Positions 1 to 15,000 of a DNA stretch of 64,000 nucleotides are shown here, piece by piece. Both the position numbers and the translations under genes were made by a program. Positions within the stretch are counted from its first letter, which is position 1. Every line of letters begins with the position of its first letter. The DNA is taken from positions 4,938,961 through 5,002,960 of the forward strand of contig NC_135071.1 in the NCBI RefSeq assembly GCF_051401765.1, given 5' to 3'. The notes below the pieces were generated by a model, which saw nothing but the letters and a program-made list of their open reading frames with translations, was not told the DNA's origin and did no database searches. This DNA is from Calliopsis andreniformis. Lineage: Eukaryota > Arthropoda > Insecta > Hymenoptera > Andrenidae.

Positions 1-3000
1 CATCGATTAACCGAGGCAAATGAAGTAATTAAAGAATTTCAACAGAAGTTTCCTGAATATGCATCTAATTCTGCGTGCAAAGCATTAAACATGGATATAA
101 AAGAAGCAATAAATTCTGGTATGTTCTTTATATATTGTACTAAAAAATTAAAATTGTTTTACATAATACAAATGTTAATCATAAATTTTGATCCACTTTT
201 GTTAACAGTTATATTTTAAAGAAAAGACAAATCTATTTCTCTTTAAGAAAATATAGTTCTCACGTACATTCTTGAAACCCATACTTTTGAAACTGGCCTC
301 ATACAAAAATCAACTTCCAGTCATTTCTTAAATGTATTTAAAGTAATCGTTTTTAAAAAGAGAGAGATACCTAAAGCGTAACGTTTGAGTTCAAGAATAG
401 AGGCCTGTTAGATTGACGTGATTTGGTACATGTAACGTTAATTAACAAATCCATGTCAAGAATCTACTCTTAGACCATATACAGGGTGTTTCTAAATTCG
501 TGGGAAAACTCGGAGATGTAGGTAGAAGACAAGAAAATAAACCGAAAACTTCATATGCAATATTCTCGGAAACGCTTAGTTTGTTAGTTATACGCGATTT
601 TATATTTCGTAAAATACCGATGTAACAGTGACCCATCCCCTTTAAGGTTAGTGTCCGGGCTTCGACGAGGCCTCGAGCTTTTAAAGATCTGGGCATTTCT
701 GGGCTTAAGTGAGCCTCTGGCGACTCGCAACGCGTGTAGAGAGATACTTCATCGAATGGGAAAGCATACTTTCTAATTGAAAATACTATTGATATTTATC
801 TACGATTAAGCGGTTGCTTTGGCATTTTTAGGAGGTCGAAAATTTTTCTCTCTCATAAAGGGATAGCTTGAACCTTTTTAAATAACGTGGAAAAGATTTC
901 ATACTAAAATATTAAAAGTGAAATTCGGATTGAATGCACTGTCATTTCTCAAAATGTTTCTAAAAATTCAGCAATCTTTTCGGAAAAGTCTAAAGATATG
1001 TTTACGTGAGGGTGGAGGCGTTGAAGTGGCGTTAAAAGTTTACATGTAAAAATACATTTTGAAACATTTTGAGAAATGACAGTGCATTCAAACCGAATTT
1101 TATTTTTAATATTTTAGTATGAAATCTTTTCCACGTGATTGAAAAAGGTTCAAGTTATCCCCTTGTGAAAGAGCAAAATTTTTGATTTTCTAAAAATGCC
1201 AAAGCAACCCCTTAATCGTAGATAAATATCAATAGTATTTTCAGTTAGAAAGTATGCTTTTCCATTCGATGAAGTATCTCTCCACACACGTTGCGAGTCG
1301 CCAGAGGCTCACTTAGGCCCAGAAATGTCGAGGCCTCGTCGAAGCCCGGACACTAACCTTAAAGGGGATGGGTCACTGTTACATCGGTATTTTACGAAAT
1401 ATAAAATCGCGTATAACTAACAAACTAAGCGTTTCCGAGAATATTGCATAGGAAGTTTTCGATTTATTTTCTTGTCTTCTACCTACACCTCCGAGTTTTC
1501 CCACGAATTTAGAAACACCTTGTATACTACTAGACACAGCAAGCACAATATGTCCGGTTGAAACGTATACAGGTGTTTATATCCGTAACTATTAAAAATG
1601 AGAAAAAATGTTTCAAACAAAAATTGTATGGTATCAAAGGAGGTATACTTTCATGATAACAATTTGTCCTTGCGATGACCTTGGATTGCTCTGTGTAGGA
1701 CACATTTAAATTTTGTAATGGAACCCTATATTTTTTATTGCATATTTTTGTAGCTGATATCGAAATGTTTTCAAAACACTGCTTATAGATGTATTTTGCA
1801 TAATTCATTATTGAGTTATTATCTTTCAAAATTGACGTGCCGCTGACATTAGCGTTACTCGATGTACACCGCGGGGAGGTTGTACCATGCGACCTTCACG
1901 ATTGTTCTTACATTTTCACTTTCTGACTTGTGTTAGAAGGGGACTTTTCGGTGAAACTCCCAGAGATTTTTATTACAGTTTGAGGGACGAGTGTAAAGAT
2001 CAAATGATGATATTCTATAGAATATGTTATGCCAATACGCATTTTTTATGAACAATTAAAACAAGTTTATAGACATATGTTTTCAAAATAATAGAATTCT
2101 CAAGGAAAGCGGCGAGAGAACCGTAGATGATAGTTTCTTTCTGAGTGGAAAATCCCGGGATCGATACTTAGCATGAAAAATCAATTTTCACTTTTCTTTT
2201 TTAAAATATTTAAATTATTGCATATCAAATTATATTATAAATACTGCAACTTTTTAATACAAATTTTTATTTATAAATATATATCTAATAAACATATTTT
2301 AATTGTATACTACAATGAGTATACAGGGTGTCTCAAACTAAGTGCGGGAGCCGGAAGTGGGAGCTTCCTGGGGTGATTCTAAACAACATTTTCCTTTGCA
2401 AAAGTATCCTCCCCCGACCAATCAGAGAGAGCAAATAGCGAGCGCTCGGCCGACCAGCGACAGGGCACAAGCTACGAGGAGCGTCTGCTATTCACCGTGC
2501 TCGAGGGTTGTACAAGAAACTCAAAATGTTTACGTCAATGCTCAATTTCTCCTAAACTATTGGATGAAAAATTATGAAGAAAATTAGGACCACGTTAACT
2601 ATTGAGTGAGTATTGGAGTGTAGATAGTGATAAGTAAACTAGCGTAAAGTCGCGCGACTATGCGACACGACCATGTGACAATCCAGGTAAAAAGGATCCG
2701 CTCGCGTACAAAGGTAGCGCGTTGCACTCTCATTGGTTGACGCTAGGTGCGAAAATAAGTATAAAAGGCGGTAATTAACACAAAAACGAGAGTCTTAACG
2801 GAGCAGACGTGGAGCACGGCACTCCAGTCAACTAAACATAGGCCAAAACCAATCCTCCCTAGAGGAAGACGTCACTACGCACGGCACCTCTAGGTTTCTG
2901 CAACCCAAAACCGTACAAGCAGACGTAGAGATGGCTCTTGTGCGATTTCCCTTCCATAAGCAACCTATCCTCAACCAAAATTCTATATTTCATCCGTCCG

Positions 3001-6000
3001 AATACATCGAAAGGACTTCCATAGTAAGCGCGACGCGGCCCTTGGGGCCTTCGGTCTCGAGTACGGATGGCTCCTTCGAATTAGGCAAGGCAATACCTGT
3101 GATCATAAACGGCGACATCTGCGAGACACTCGTTACGGTCTCCTACGCTAATCCGATATGCCTTTGCTTTTCCCCATGAATTTGCTTGTGAGTTTTTCGA
3201 CTCGAAGGAGAGACTACCACCTCCACTAAAAAAAGTAACCGAGGAAGATCCAACCTCGTTGGTGTCAACTAACAAATCAAATTCGAGTATTTCGATGAAG
3301 CTACACCCCGAGAAGTCGTGCTGGAGGGATGCGAGGGCACGAGGAAAGAGACTTCGGAAAAAATCGTCAGTATCGATCGTAATTTCGCCGCCGAACTGTG
3401 TAACATCTTGTTTTTATTTACGGAATGCCGCAGAACGTTTCAAAATAATCGGTTGACGGTCAATAAAAAGTCAAGTGCTCATTTAGTGAAGTGATCAGTG
3501 TTAGTGACCGCGAAGTGTTGTAAATGCAAAGTGGCTTCTTGTGCTGTTGTACCTGCGATCAACGCTACCTGGGCATCATCCCTCAATGATCGGGATCGGC
3601 ACAGTGACCCAATGGAGCAAGTGTTCAGGCAGCAGGTGAATTCTTCTCCGAATGGGTGAGTTTTACCGATAGTAATTACTGATATTACTATAGTCTGTTA
3701 GCGTCAACGTATTTTAAAAGCGAGTTGTGGGTGAACGGTTCCATGCCGTCTTGCCTTCGAGGGTTTTATGTATGGAACTTAGGCTATGTGGCCTTGAATG
3801 AGGGTGCGTGAGACTAAACAGTCTCGACGCCAGGCGATGGCTGATGTCCACGTTGGGTCTCCCAGCTATCGGGCGTTGAGGGATTGAATGTTTATGTGAA
3901 GAGATAGAGAGTTTGGAAATAGCAAGCGGCCTGACGCCGCTAAAGAATTGGGACTTTGTTCCTGAAGGATCTGGCCACGGAGTGGGGAGAGTCTTTTGAC
4001 TCTCTGGCAAGAGGACTGTGTCAAGGGACACGGCACTTACCCCAGAACTTTGAACGAGGAATCAATTTAGAAAAATTTCTAACAAGTCATATTATTAATC
4101 TCAATTCATTTAAACATTTTTTGCTCTGGTCCGTCATAAATAAAAATATAAAAATCAATGTTTCCGTACTTTTTACCCATTATAGTAACTAAATACGTCC
4201 AATTTTTGTTCATTCATTATGAAATAAGTATTCTTGTACAGTTTTCAATGTTTTAATACACCATAAAATAACGTACAATCTGTAGCAACTACGGAAACAT
4301 TGCTTTTTATTTTTTTTACTATGGCATTATTACTTTACTAAATCGGCATTTTAAAATTCTTTTTCCTCGTTTTTTATGTTTTACAACTTTGTTAATTACT
4401 TTAAAAATCTGAAAAAATTCTATATGTGTCGCGATAGCTAACATGTTGCTACATTTTTTATCATAATTTTTCCACCAATAATTTGAACAAAATTTGTGAG
4501 TAACCTTCTTGGCTCTCGTTTTTTATGTTGTACAATTTTGTTGATTAATTTAAAAATCTGAGAAAATTCCACAACATTTGTCGCGATAGCTTAGGTGTTC
4601 CTGATTTTTTTCATAATTTTTTGTCCAATAGTTTATGGGAAATCAACACTAACATTGTCTTCTTTTTCTACAACTTGGCTAATAATTTAAAAACCTGAAA
4701 AATTCCACAATATGTGTCGCGATAGTTAACGTGTCCCTGATATGTTTGATAATTTTTCATCCAATAGTTCAGGAGAAATTGGGCAATACCGTGTAAAGGT
4801 CTTGAGTTTCTTGTACAAGCTTCGAGCACGGTGAGTAGCAGACGCTCCTCGTAGCTTGTGCCCTGTCGCTGGTCGGCCGAGCGCTCGCTATTTGCTCTCT
4901 CCGATTGGTCGGGGTTTTTCGTTAATAACTCGTTAACAAAGCTTCGGAGGACATTTTTGCAAAGGAAAATGTTGTTTAGAATCATCCCAGGAATCTCACC
5001 TTTCCGGCTCCTGCACTTAGTTTGGGACACCCTGTATATCACGTGTATATGTATGTAGATGCATACACATATACATATACCTGTATGTAGGTTTACGGAG
5101 AATCAGAATTACATACAGGTGTTTGAAATTAACAATAAACAATTTAACCATGTACAAATAATACACGTAACATCTTCACAACAATATAGTAATGTTACGA
5201 ACGAGAGCCGCTCTCGGGTCTGGTTGCGTCTCTCGTCCGTGACTGGTAGTCGATTCGGCTTCCTTTGCTCTCGGTCGCCGAGATAATTGGTACACGACCG
5301 GAGAAGCAAAAAAAAGGGTCTTGCTCGACCGTCGATGCTCGAGCTCGATGCCCGAAATCAATGACGTCAGAAAAGACACGGATAGCATTAGGGATTTAAT
5401 AGGAAAAATTGAAGTTCCTTATTTGCAAACAGATTTTCACGCAAGTAACACCAATCGATTCCTTGTGCTCTCCCGATAAAAATGATATCAAATACAACAT
5501 GATTCCTATTGTTTATAATAAAGATATTTAAATAATAAAGGTTGGAACCCTGCGACGGTTACGGAGAATCGTCAAAGTTACTTTTCTATCAGTTCTTTAC
5601 GAGCTAAAAATGACAGTAAATGAAGATTTGGCTAACAGAATTTATGTATATTATATTTAATCGATGTCGGAAAGAAGATATTAAAAATAAAAAAATAAAA
5701 ATTTCTAAACATTTAAAACGGAACTTATATACTTCTTGTGTTACGCTTTCTTTTTATTAATAATTTCAGTCATTAAATAATTAAACACAAAAATATGAGG
5801 GAATAATAGGGAGTTAGTGAATTGGAGAACTTTTCGTAGCATTCTAACATGATACGACGAGAGCCGCGCTCGTCGAATCGACTACCACTCACGGACGAGA
5901 GCCGCGCTCGGGTCTAGTCGTGCCTTAGAATCGACTACCACTCACGGACGAGAGCCGCGCCCGGGTCTGTTTACATAACGTGATGAGCATGACCTTTCGT

Positions 6001-9000
6001 TCTACAAACCAAGTTTTATGTATCTTTGTTAAAAATAATCGGAATCATGTCGTGTTTGACATTATTTTAATCGGGAGAGCACAAGGAATTGATTGGTGTT
6101 ACTTGCGTGAAAATCCGTTTGCGAATAAAAAACTTCAATTTTTCCTATTTAAATCCCTAATGCTATCGTTGTTTTTTATGACGTTTTTGTTCTCGGGCGT
6201 CGAGCTCGAACGCGATGGTTCCAAGAATTGGTTTCTTGGCGGCACGTATCAAATGAGGTAGTGGGGATAAACCACAGCTCTCGTCCGTGTAAACGAAACG
6301 GCTCTCGCCGCAACATTACCGTAGTGTGTATAGTGGAGGGGGAATCACAGTGTGGCTCCATCTCGCATTCATTAGGCAGCCACATGTCTGTGGATAATTT
6401 TATTTCTGTAAAGAAAATTATAACGGCAGATACCGACCAAGAAATCTCGTAAAGTCACGTGACTACCCTAGGCCCTTAAGCCGCATTTACAATATATAAC
6501 CATAGATATCGCATTATTAAATGTAACTCGTTTATGCCATAAATTTGAAATTAATGGTGAGGGCGCTACACTAGGAAACTGACAACATCCGTCAAGTTTT
6601 GAACGAAAAGATTAATAATAAAAGCTAATATATATAAGAATAATAATAAAAAAATAACAGAAACAATAAAGAAAAAAAACGTGTACTTTTGTAACAACAT
6701 GCCCTAACACAGGGAAAGTTGTTACACAATAAAGAGTGAATTAATACAATGTTAAATTTTGGAAGAGAGGAGGTTGCTCATGAGGAATCAAGTATTATTA
6801 ATAATCGTTTAAAAAATTAATAAATATAACATCATAGCTGTGTTTACTACGACATTGGAAATAGCTTCAGAGACGTACAAAGTTATTAATGCCATACTTC
6901 TTCATGGTGAATCTATTCATAAAAGACATTATACTTGTCTCCTAAGGCAAAAGAATTCTACATGTATGCATGCTGATGACTGATATTTGTCAGACACGCT
7001 AAAGACGCTGTTACGTTCTAACTAGACGGCGGTCGTCATGAGCGGCGGAGATCAACCTTTGGGGTTCTTGCTCTTTTAAAGTGTTTAAGCACACCTTGAT
7101 TAAACTTTCTCTTACATGTAGTGGAAGGGGAGAGAGGAAAGTGAAACTGGTAGACCTTGTTTAGGTTTAACAATTATACATGTATTTAACAAGTCGCAGT
7201 TTACATACCAACTCCTTCTTCTCAACTGAGAGTACAAAGTCAAGGATGTCACCTCGCTAGTGTAGCCGGTCGCTGGTCGCTCAGGGTTGCTTCGCGTCGC
7301 AAGTACTTCGTACTTCGCGGAGTTTCTCTACGCAGTAAAAAAGAGGCGGATTCGATCTTCGCGGAATTACTAGCTGTTCCCTTCGACTCTTTACGCAATA
7401 TCCCGTTACTACGCGATACGCCCTCGCTGTTACAGTGTTATAGCTCTCGCGTCGCGGCGATGGTCAGAGATTCGCTCTGATCCCGGATTTACTAATCCTG
7501 ACTGAAAGACTGAAAGACTGATTGACTCGCGTCCTCTTTATAATATTCCTTTTGGGTCATTCTTCGTAATACCCAAAAGGAAAATGGTTACGCGTTGTTT
7601 TGTTGAATCAGCTCGGCGGTGTCGGTTATTATCGCTCGCATAACAATGTTATGAAATGCTGATGCATTTCGCGCTTATTGACAGCGAAAAAGGGGACCAG
7701 GTGAAGGCCGGATATAACAATGCTTATATATTTATCTTGGAAAACATATTACAATAGATTATTAGAAATCACAATACATACACATAATAAGTACAAAAAA
7801 GACACATGGACATATGCTATATTGTATAAAAATGATATGGTTAAACGAACTTACCTGTAAGTGGGGTTCGACTATAATTATACGAAAAGTCCCGTTCGAG
7901 ATGATTACTAGGTAATTTTTCAGCGTTCGCGCAATTTTCCTTATCTTTAATCAACCAAAATCTGTCAAATGTATCAAGATATCTTCTCTTTATACATATA
8001 TTAAATTTCTGTTTTACAGAATACGATATACATTATCTAACAATGTACCAACTTTCTCTGTCTTGGTTCTCTTAATATACACTTTATGTTAAATTCTTAA
8101 CAAAATCATAACGTTTATAAAGAACACAAAATCCAACCTTCTTCCTCCACAAGGAGTCAATTAACTTAAATCTACTTTTGTTCTCGCTCATTTGGTCTGT
8201 TGTAGCTCGTGTAAAGACACGTGCGCTTAGCAGCAGAAATCGCGGAGTCTTAATACCTCCGCGCCGAGCTAAGCGAATTCGCAAGAATCGGCAAAACGTG
8301 ACGGCTTCGGCCACCCCCGTTTTGCCTCCAAAAGGAACGCGGATCGTGGAAACGATCGAGGAACGCTTCGCACTTTGGTATAGCCTGTCCAGCTAACCAC
8401 ACGCGACAGTACCAGAGCTAATTAGTGTTGAATAAAAAGGTAGTCAAGTACACGGTGAGTCCTAACTCTTAAACCTGGCCAAGGACCCAATCATCCTATC
8501 TCCTTCCCACCTGACGGCTATCGGCGGTGGAGCACACTAGCTCTCACCAACGACGGGAGAGGAGCAACAAAATTGGTGGCAGCGGTGGGATCCAGCCAAC
8601 AACGTGGAGATCTACTAGAGGCGAGCAATTGACTTCTCATTCGACGGAGATCCAGAAGACAACTGCAGCCAGCCGGGAAAAAGGAGGCCCGACCTGTCCG
8701 ACACGAGATAACGAGGAAGGAAGGCCCTCTTCGCGCCTATCACCTGCCGACAGAGGACACCGAGCGACGATTTCAGCGACGAAGTCGCCCGAGCAGAGGC
8801 AGCGAAACGTTCCGAGCGTACAAACACCGACGATGATTAGCTTAATCTGCGTACTGTAAGTGCCAGAAATTTTTTTTTATCTTCTCTTTGTATCCATAAC
8901 CCCGCACCGGGAGTCATATCCACATGCGGCGAGCGGCTTCATTAGATCCTACAATCGAGCGAAATCTTGGCGAGAGGAATAACGACGATAGAGAATGGTG

Positions 9001-12000
9001 TACAAACTCCGCGACCAAGACATACAATGCCATTTGATAGGATAGATACGTATACAGTAGCGCGCGAAGCGGTCACTGACATTAAGGAGCGCACGCGTTC
9101 CGCGCTTGCAGGTACACCGTTCGAGTTTCGTCCCAATCTCGAATCGAGAAGGGACAACTACACATTCGACATAGACGAAAGCCTCATGCCTAATCCCCAA
9201 ACAGCTGAACATAGTACAATTAACGAACCTAATACTGACCAAAATCGTAGCGATAACGCAACACAAGCAAACGAAAGACAAGAATACGTGTCTTGGGCCG
9301 ATATGGCACAGGAAAACGACCAGTCGAATGAAAACCCTGCATTACGCGATAGGGTAGCAACCCTAGAGGAAACGCTCACTAGAATGAGTGCGCAACTAGC
9401 GCAGTTAACACCGCGACATAGATCGACTAGAACAGCAAGAACGCTAGAATTCGAAAACTTACAAGTTAGTCCAAATTCCGTAAATCAGGAAATAGAAAGT
9501 TTAAGAAGGAGCGTGGAAAGAAATCGTAGAAGTTCAGTAAGATTCAATGACGATATGAATTACTGCGAAAACAGACGTTCAGGGACATACTACCCACCGA
9601 CACACACTGCACAAGACGAAATGACTGACCTAAGAGGTAACGTTAGTCAAGCCGTTACAAATGCACTAGGACAAATATTCACCTTTGACGGTTCAGACCC
9701 ACGTGAATTAAACGGATTTCTGCGTAGCGTACGGTTTGCAAAACAGATAATTCCGCAAACGCATCAGGCAGAAAAACACCTATTGCAAGGAATAATGTCT
9801 AATAAACTACGCGGTCGTGTATCAGAAGAAATAGCACATCGTGCCATTCAAAATTTTCACGATCTCGAAGATTGTCTTACGTCACTATATAGACCTGGTC
9901 GAGCGGGACCATCAGTTTTACTCGACATATTACAACAAAAACAGGAAATAGGGGAATCAGTACAACCGTACGGAGATAGAATTGTAACACTATTGACCGA
10001 ACTAATTCCCGAAATGGTGACGAAGAAGAGGACGGACAAGCGGTCGTCAGGGGCGTAGCTAAAGCCATGAATAAAGTAGCGCAAGTAGTCTTCGAAGCAG
10101 GGTTGCGTAGGGAATTGCGAATTCTAGTAAGAGCTAAAGGACCACCAAATCTAGAAGCCGCGATATTGCAAGCGATACAGTGCGAAAGAGATGATAAATA
10201 CCATCCCGGTTCGGTCGGCCGGCGCCCGCCGCCGCGCACAAACACATACACTAGTCGAAAGTACGGCTACACATGCAAACGCGCAGGACACACGACACAG
10301 GAATGTTGGAAGGGACAGAATCGAACAGAAGATACTAGAGCACCCTACGATAACAGACGAAACATTACACCGATAGGGACTAGTAATAATTCAAACAATC
10401 CTAGCACTAGCACTAACATTAATACATATGGTAATGCTAGCACTAGTTCAAACGCAGGCAGGGCAGCGCGATCGAATCAACGAAGATCTAACGAATACCC
10501 CCTACCTGTCGCTAGGAAAAGAGACGAATCACAAAAACGTGACCCACGAATCAGAGTAGTAGAACTACATTCTCTAACACTTACAAAATATACCTCAGAT
10601 AAGATCAAAGTAAAAATAGATGAAGTACATAAAAATTCAGCAACAATGATGATCGATAACGGCGCAGAAGCTTCTCTTATAACACAAGGGGCATTAAGAC
10701 CGCATATTAAAATAGAGAAAACTGAAATACAATTAGTAGAATTTTCGGGAAGCGAAATAAAAACAATAGGCCAAATAGAAGCAACATTTCATGCTAGAGA
10801 TGAACTAATTAAACATACACTATACGTTATAGAAGATAACCTTTTAAGAGGAGTCGATGGAATTATAGGAGTAGACTTTTTAAAACGAAACAAAATAACA
10901 TTAGATTATAATAAAGGTGAGGTGACAATAAACGGGGAACTTTGGAAAACTATTTCAAAGGGAAACGAAGTTACCTTACCACCAAGAGCGCAAACAATTG
11001 TAGCAATAATGACAAACGAAATAGATGAAGGAATAATAGAAAAACAAGAATTAGAAAAAGGAATCATTTTAGCAGAATGTCTGGTAAAACCTAGAAACGG
11101 CAAAATCATAGCAAAAATAGTAAACTTAACAGAAAAACCGAGAACGATAAGGTTACCACGAGTAACGCTATCCGAGACGCAGGAAGCCGACGTTCCCATC
11201 GAAAACGAAACGCGCATCCGAGGCGCGACCGTGAAAGAACCCCTGACACAGCGTGTGAACAGAACCATCGCACAGATTCAATTTGATCATTTAAACTCAG
11301 AAGAGAGAAACTCGATAGAAGAAATATGCAAAGAATATTTTGATATTTTTCATTTACCCGGAGATAAATTAACATCATCAAAAGCAGTTACACATAAAAT
11401 ACCGTTAAAAGCAGACACCCTGCCGTGCAACATTAAGCCGTACAGATTACCAGAAACACATAAACGAGAAGTAGATAAACAAGTAGAGGAAATGTTAAAA
11501 GAAGGTATAATAGAGCGAAGCACAAGCCCATGGAATGCTCCACTACTAGTAGTCCCCAAAAAAGCAGACGCATCAGGGAACATCCGATACAGGGTAGTAG
11601 TAGATTTTAGGAAACTAAACGAAGCTACGATAGGAGATTCGTTTCCACTACCAAATATTACGGAGATTCTAGACCAGTTAGGGAAAGCTCAATAGTTCAC
11701 CACGCTTGACCTGGCATCAGGTTACCACCAAATAGAAATGGATGGGGAAGACAAGGAGAAGACAGCGTTTTTCACGCCGCGAGGACATTTTCAATTCAGG
11801 CACATGCCTTTTGGATTAAAAAATGCACCCGCAACCTTCCAGCGAATGATGAATGCAGTTTTCATTGGTCTATTAGGGCTAGATTGTTTTGTGTATCTCG
11901 ATGACGTAGTAATACACGGTGCCAGCCTAAAAGAACATAACCAACGCCTGAGGAAAACATTTCAAAGATTAAGAACCTATAACGTAAAACTCCAACCAGA

Positions 12001-15000
12001 AAAATGCACATTCTTGCGCAAGGAAGTCATATTTTTAGGGCACATAATTACATCAAAGGGAATTAAACCCGATCCACAAAAAATAGCTGCTGTAAAGGAA
12101 TATCCTGTACCTAGAAACCTGAAAGAATTGCAATCATTTTTAGGATTAGCAGGATATTACCGCAGGTTTATACCACACTACTCAAAAATTGCTAAGCCAC
12201 TGTCAGTTCTAACTAGTAATAAGGTAGAGTATAACTGGACCAGTGAACAGCAATATGCTTTCGAACAATTAAAGGAAGCACTTACGACAACACCCGTTTT
12301 AATTTACCCGGACTTCACAAAAGAATTCGTGGTAACAACGGATGCGTCAGACGTAGCAATAGGCGCGATATTGTCGCAAGGAGAGATAGGAAAGGATAAA
12401 CCTATAGCATATGCCAGTAGAGTCCTAAACAAAGCAGAAAAAAATTACAGCACCACGGAAAAGGAATTATTAGCAATAGTATGGGCCGTAAAACATTTTA
12501 GACCATATTTGTATGGAACACACTTTAAAGTGATTACGGACCACAAGGCGCTAACGTGGCTATTTAAAGTAACAGATCCTGGATCAAGATTAATACGCTG
12601 GAAAATACAACTAGCAGAATACGACTATGAAATCATACATAAAGCAGGAAAAACTAACACGAACGCAGATGCGCTCAGTAGAAACATAAAGAGCGTGAAA
12701 ACGCCCAGCGGCAAGGCGGAAGAAGACACCGCCAGCAAAGCAAAGAAACCCATAGTCGTAGAGACGGAAAAAGAGAAACAACAAATCTTATACGAATACC
12801 ATATAGCACCCTTGGGAGGACATCAAGGACGACAAAGAACAAAACAAAGAATACAACAAAATTATAAATGGAAAGGAATGGATAAAGATATAGAAAATTT
12901 TATTAAAAAATGCAGTTTTTGTCAAAAGAATAAGATAGGGAAAAAACATAGAGCACCTATGGAAATATCAGATACACCAACTAAACCCTTTGAAAAAGTA
13001 GCATTAGACATAGTAGGACCATTGCCAGAAACAAGTCAGGGAAACAAGTATATACTAACATCCCAAGACAGTCTAACAAAATTTAGTAAAGCTATCCCTT
13101 TACCAAACCAAGAAGCAAAAACAGTAGCAAAAGCTTTAGTAACCAAAATAATTTGCCAACATGGAATACCACAAAAAATACTAACGGATCAGGGAACAAA
13201 TTTTGTTAGTGATTTATTCAAAAATATTTGCAAGCTATTAAAAATAACAAAAATACAAACGACAGCATATCACCCACAATCAAACGGAGCATTAGAAAGA
13301 TCACACAGCACACTAGCTCTCACCAACGACGGGAGAGGAGCAACAGGTCGTTACCTAATTCAGTCTTTTACTTGAAGTATAATAATAATTTTCTACATAT
13401 CAATAGTAAAAATAAATGAAATTTCCCCCAAAAGATCATTTAAAATGTAAAAACACCAAGTAGTTGGCTTCGGTTTGAACTCTACTTCCTACAAAAAATT
13501 TCCCAAAAACTTAACCCACAAAAAATCTCCAAAAATATTAATCCACCCAAAAAGCATCCAAAAAATATTTATTCCCCAGAAAAAAACCCAAAAAATTAAT
13601 CCTTGAAAAAAAGCATCTAAAAGATATTAATCTCCTCTAAAAAGTATCCAAAATGTATTAACCCTTTCGCGGCGAACAGCGCCTTTTAGCGCTCAGCTAT
13701 AGATGCTCTCTCCGAGCGAACAGCGCTTTTTGGCGCCGTTCGCTTGTTATCAGTAGCTGCCCAATAATGTCCATTAAGTCGTTTGTTTTCGATACGCTAG
13801 CAGCTTCTTGTGCAGAGATTTTTTTACATAATCAAATACAATTATCCATAAATTTTGCCTCGATCATGGATACATGGACGACGAATATGAGCTGCGATAG
13901 TGTGGATCCGGCTGCTTGGAGCGCATTTCTGAGCGCTCCGCCGCGAAGGGTTAAATAACCCCCAAAAGGGCATCCAAATGATATTCATAAGTCCCCAAAA
14001 ATATCTTCAACAAATATCAGTCAACAAAAATGAAACGCAAAACTTAACAAAAAATATAATAAATAGGCCCCAGAAACGGTCTAAGGAGTAGAGTAATAAA
14101 ACTGTCACTCTGACGAACTTCAGACCTCAGTTCTTACTTTTCATCTTGTATCAATCTTCTTCGTATACTCCAACAGTAATCTTCAAATGCTACTGTCTTG
14201 AGACATAATAATCGTAACAATATGGTTCATGTGATGGTTAAATTTTTTTTCATGCTCTATAAACATACGAAAACAAAGTAAAGGATATTATTTTATAAAA
14301 TTCAATGAAAATTCAGAAAAAAATATCTTTCAAGTCCTGTTAGAGAATAACTTTAAAAAAAAATTCTTTCCACGGTTACATGTGCTCCTTTAAATAGTGT
14401 AACTTTGCCTTGAGGAATTTTTTTTTTTTTTTTCCAAAAGGATTTATTTCTTTTTCTCTTTTTCTTCTTTTTTTTCAAAATAATGTAAATATTTAGGTGT
14501 TCTTATTTAAATACCACAACCTGTATTCATGAATCATGAAGATAATATAATTTTATAGATGAGATTTAATTCTGGTGGAACAAGTGGATTTTTGTATTAT
14601 TTTCACAATTTACAAATAAAGGAAGAAATATCAAACTATTAACGAGTAGGTAGAAAAATTGTCATAATGTGAATCACACAATGTCGAAAAAATTCTTTAT
14701 ATTTAAAATAATCCTATTTATAACAATAGCTGAATTTTGTTATCTTTTTAATGTGCCGATTTTCGATTGCTTTACTAGACTAATTATATGACATTTCCTT
14801 TCAATTTTTATAATAACAGATTATACTAAATAATAAAATTCTTTAATAATCAAGAGTTTTTAGATATTAATTATACTTATATAATTGAAGGATTTCAAAT
14901 ATCTACAGTTGTATTAACACATAATTTTATTAATTTTTATTGAATAATTCAATTTACTTGCATACAGATTTGAAATACTACTGGCAGTTGATTTTTGTAT

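Larger units (their letters stand above)
8198..13345 (+). mobile_element. Ty3/Gypsy LTR retrotransposon, broken, 3' end deleted
   Basis: A 5.1 kb element with 5' LTR, primer-binding site, gag and pol in the order protease, reverse transcriptase, RNase H, integrase, which is the Ty3/Gypsy order. It is flanked by the direct repeat GGTC (8194-8197 and 13346-13349). The 3' LTR is reduced to its last 39 bases, fused directly to the integrase frame; the integrase C-terminus, polypurine tract and most of the 3' LTR are missing. The coding part also has a frameshift and an in-frame stop. No env frame is seen. The element is oriented with WDTC1 and is inactive. Confidence 0.9.

Noticed and set aside
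2931..3179. 82-codon open frame with similar frames at 40526-40816 and 41278-41529
   Set aside because: The frames lie in copies of a foldback element module. Residues change freely between copies and starts differ, which looks like neutral DNA similarity, not a conserved protein.
5868..5973. CRISPR array
   Set aside because: Only two to three direct repeats with no unique spacers, in a eukaryotic transposon.
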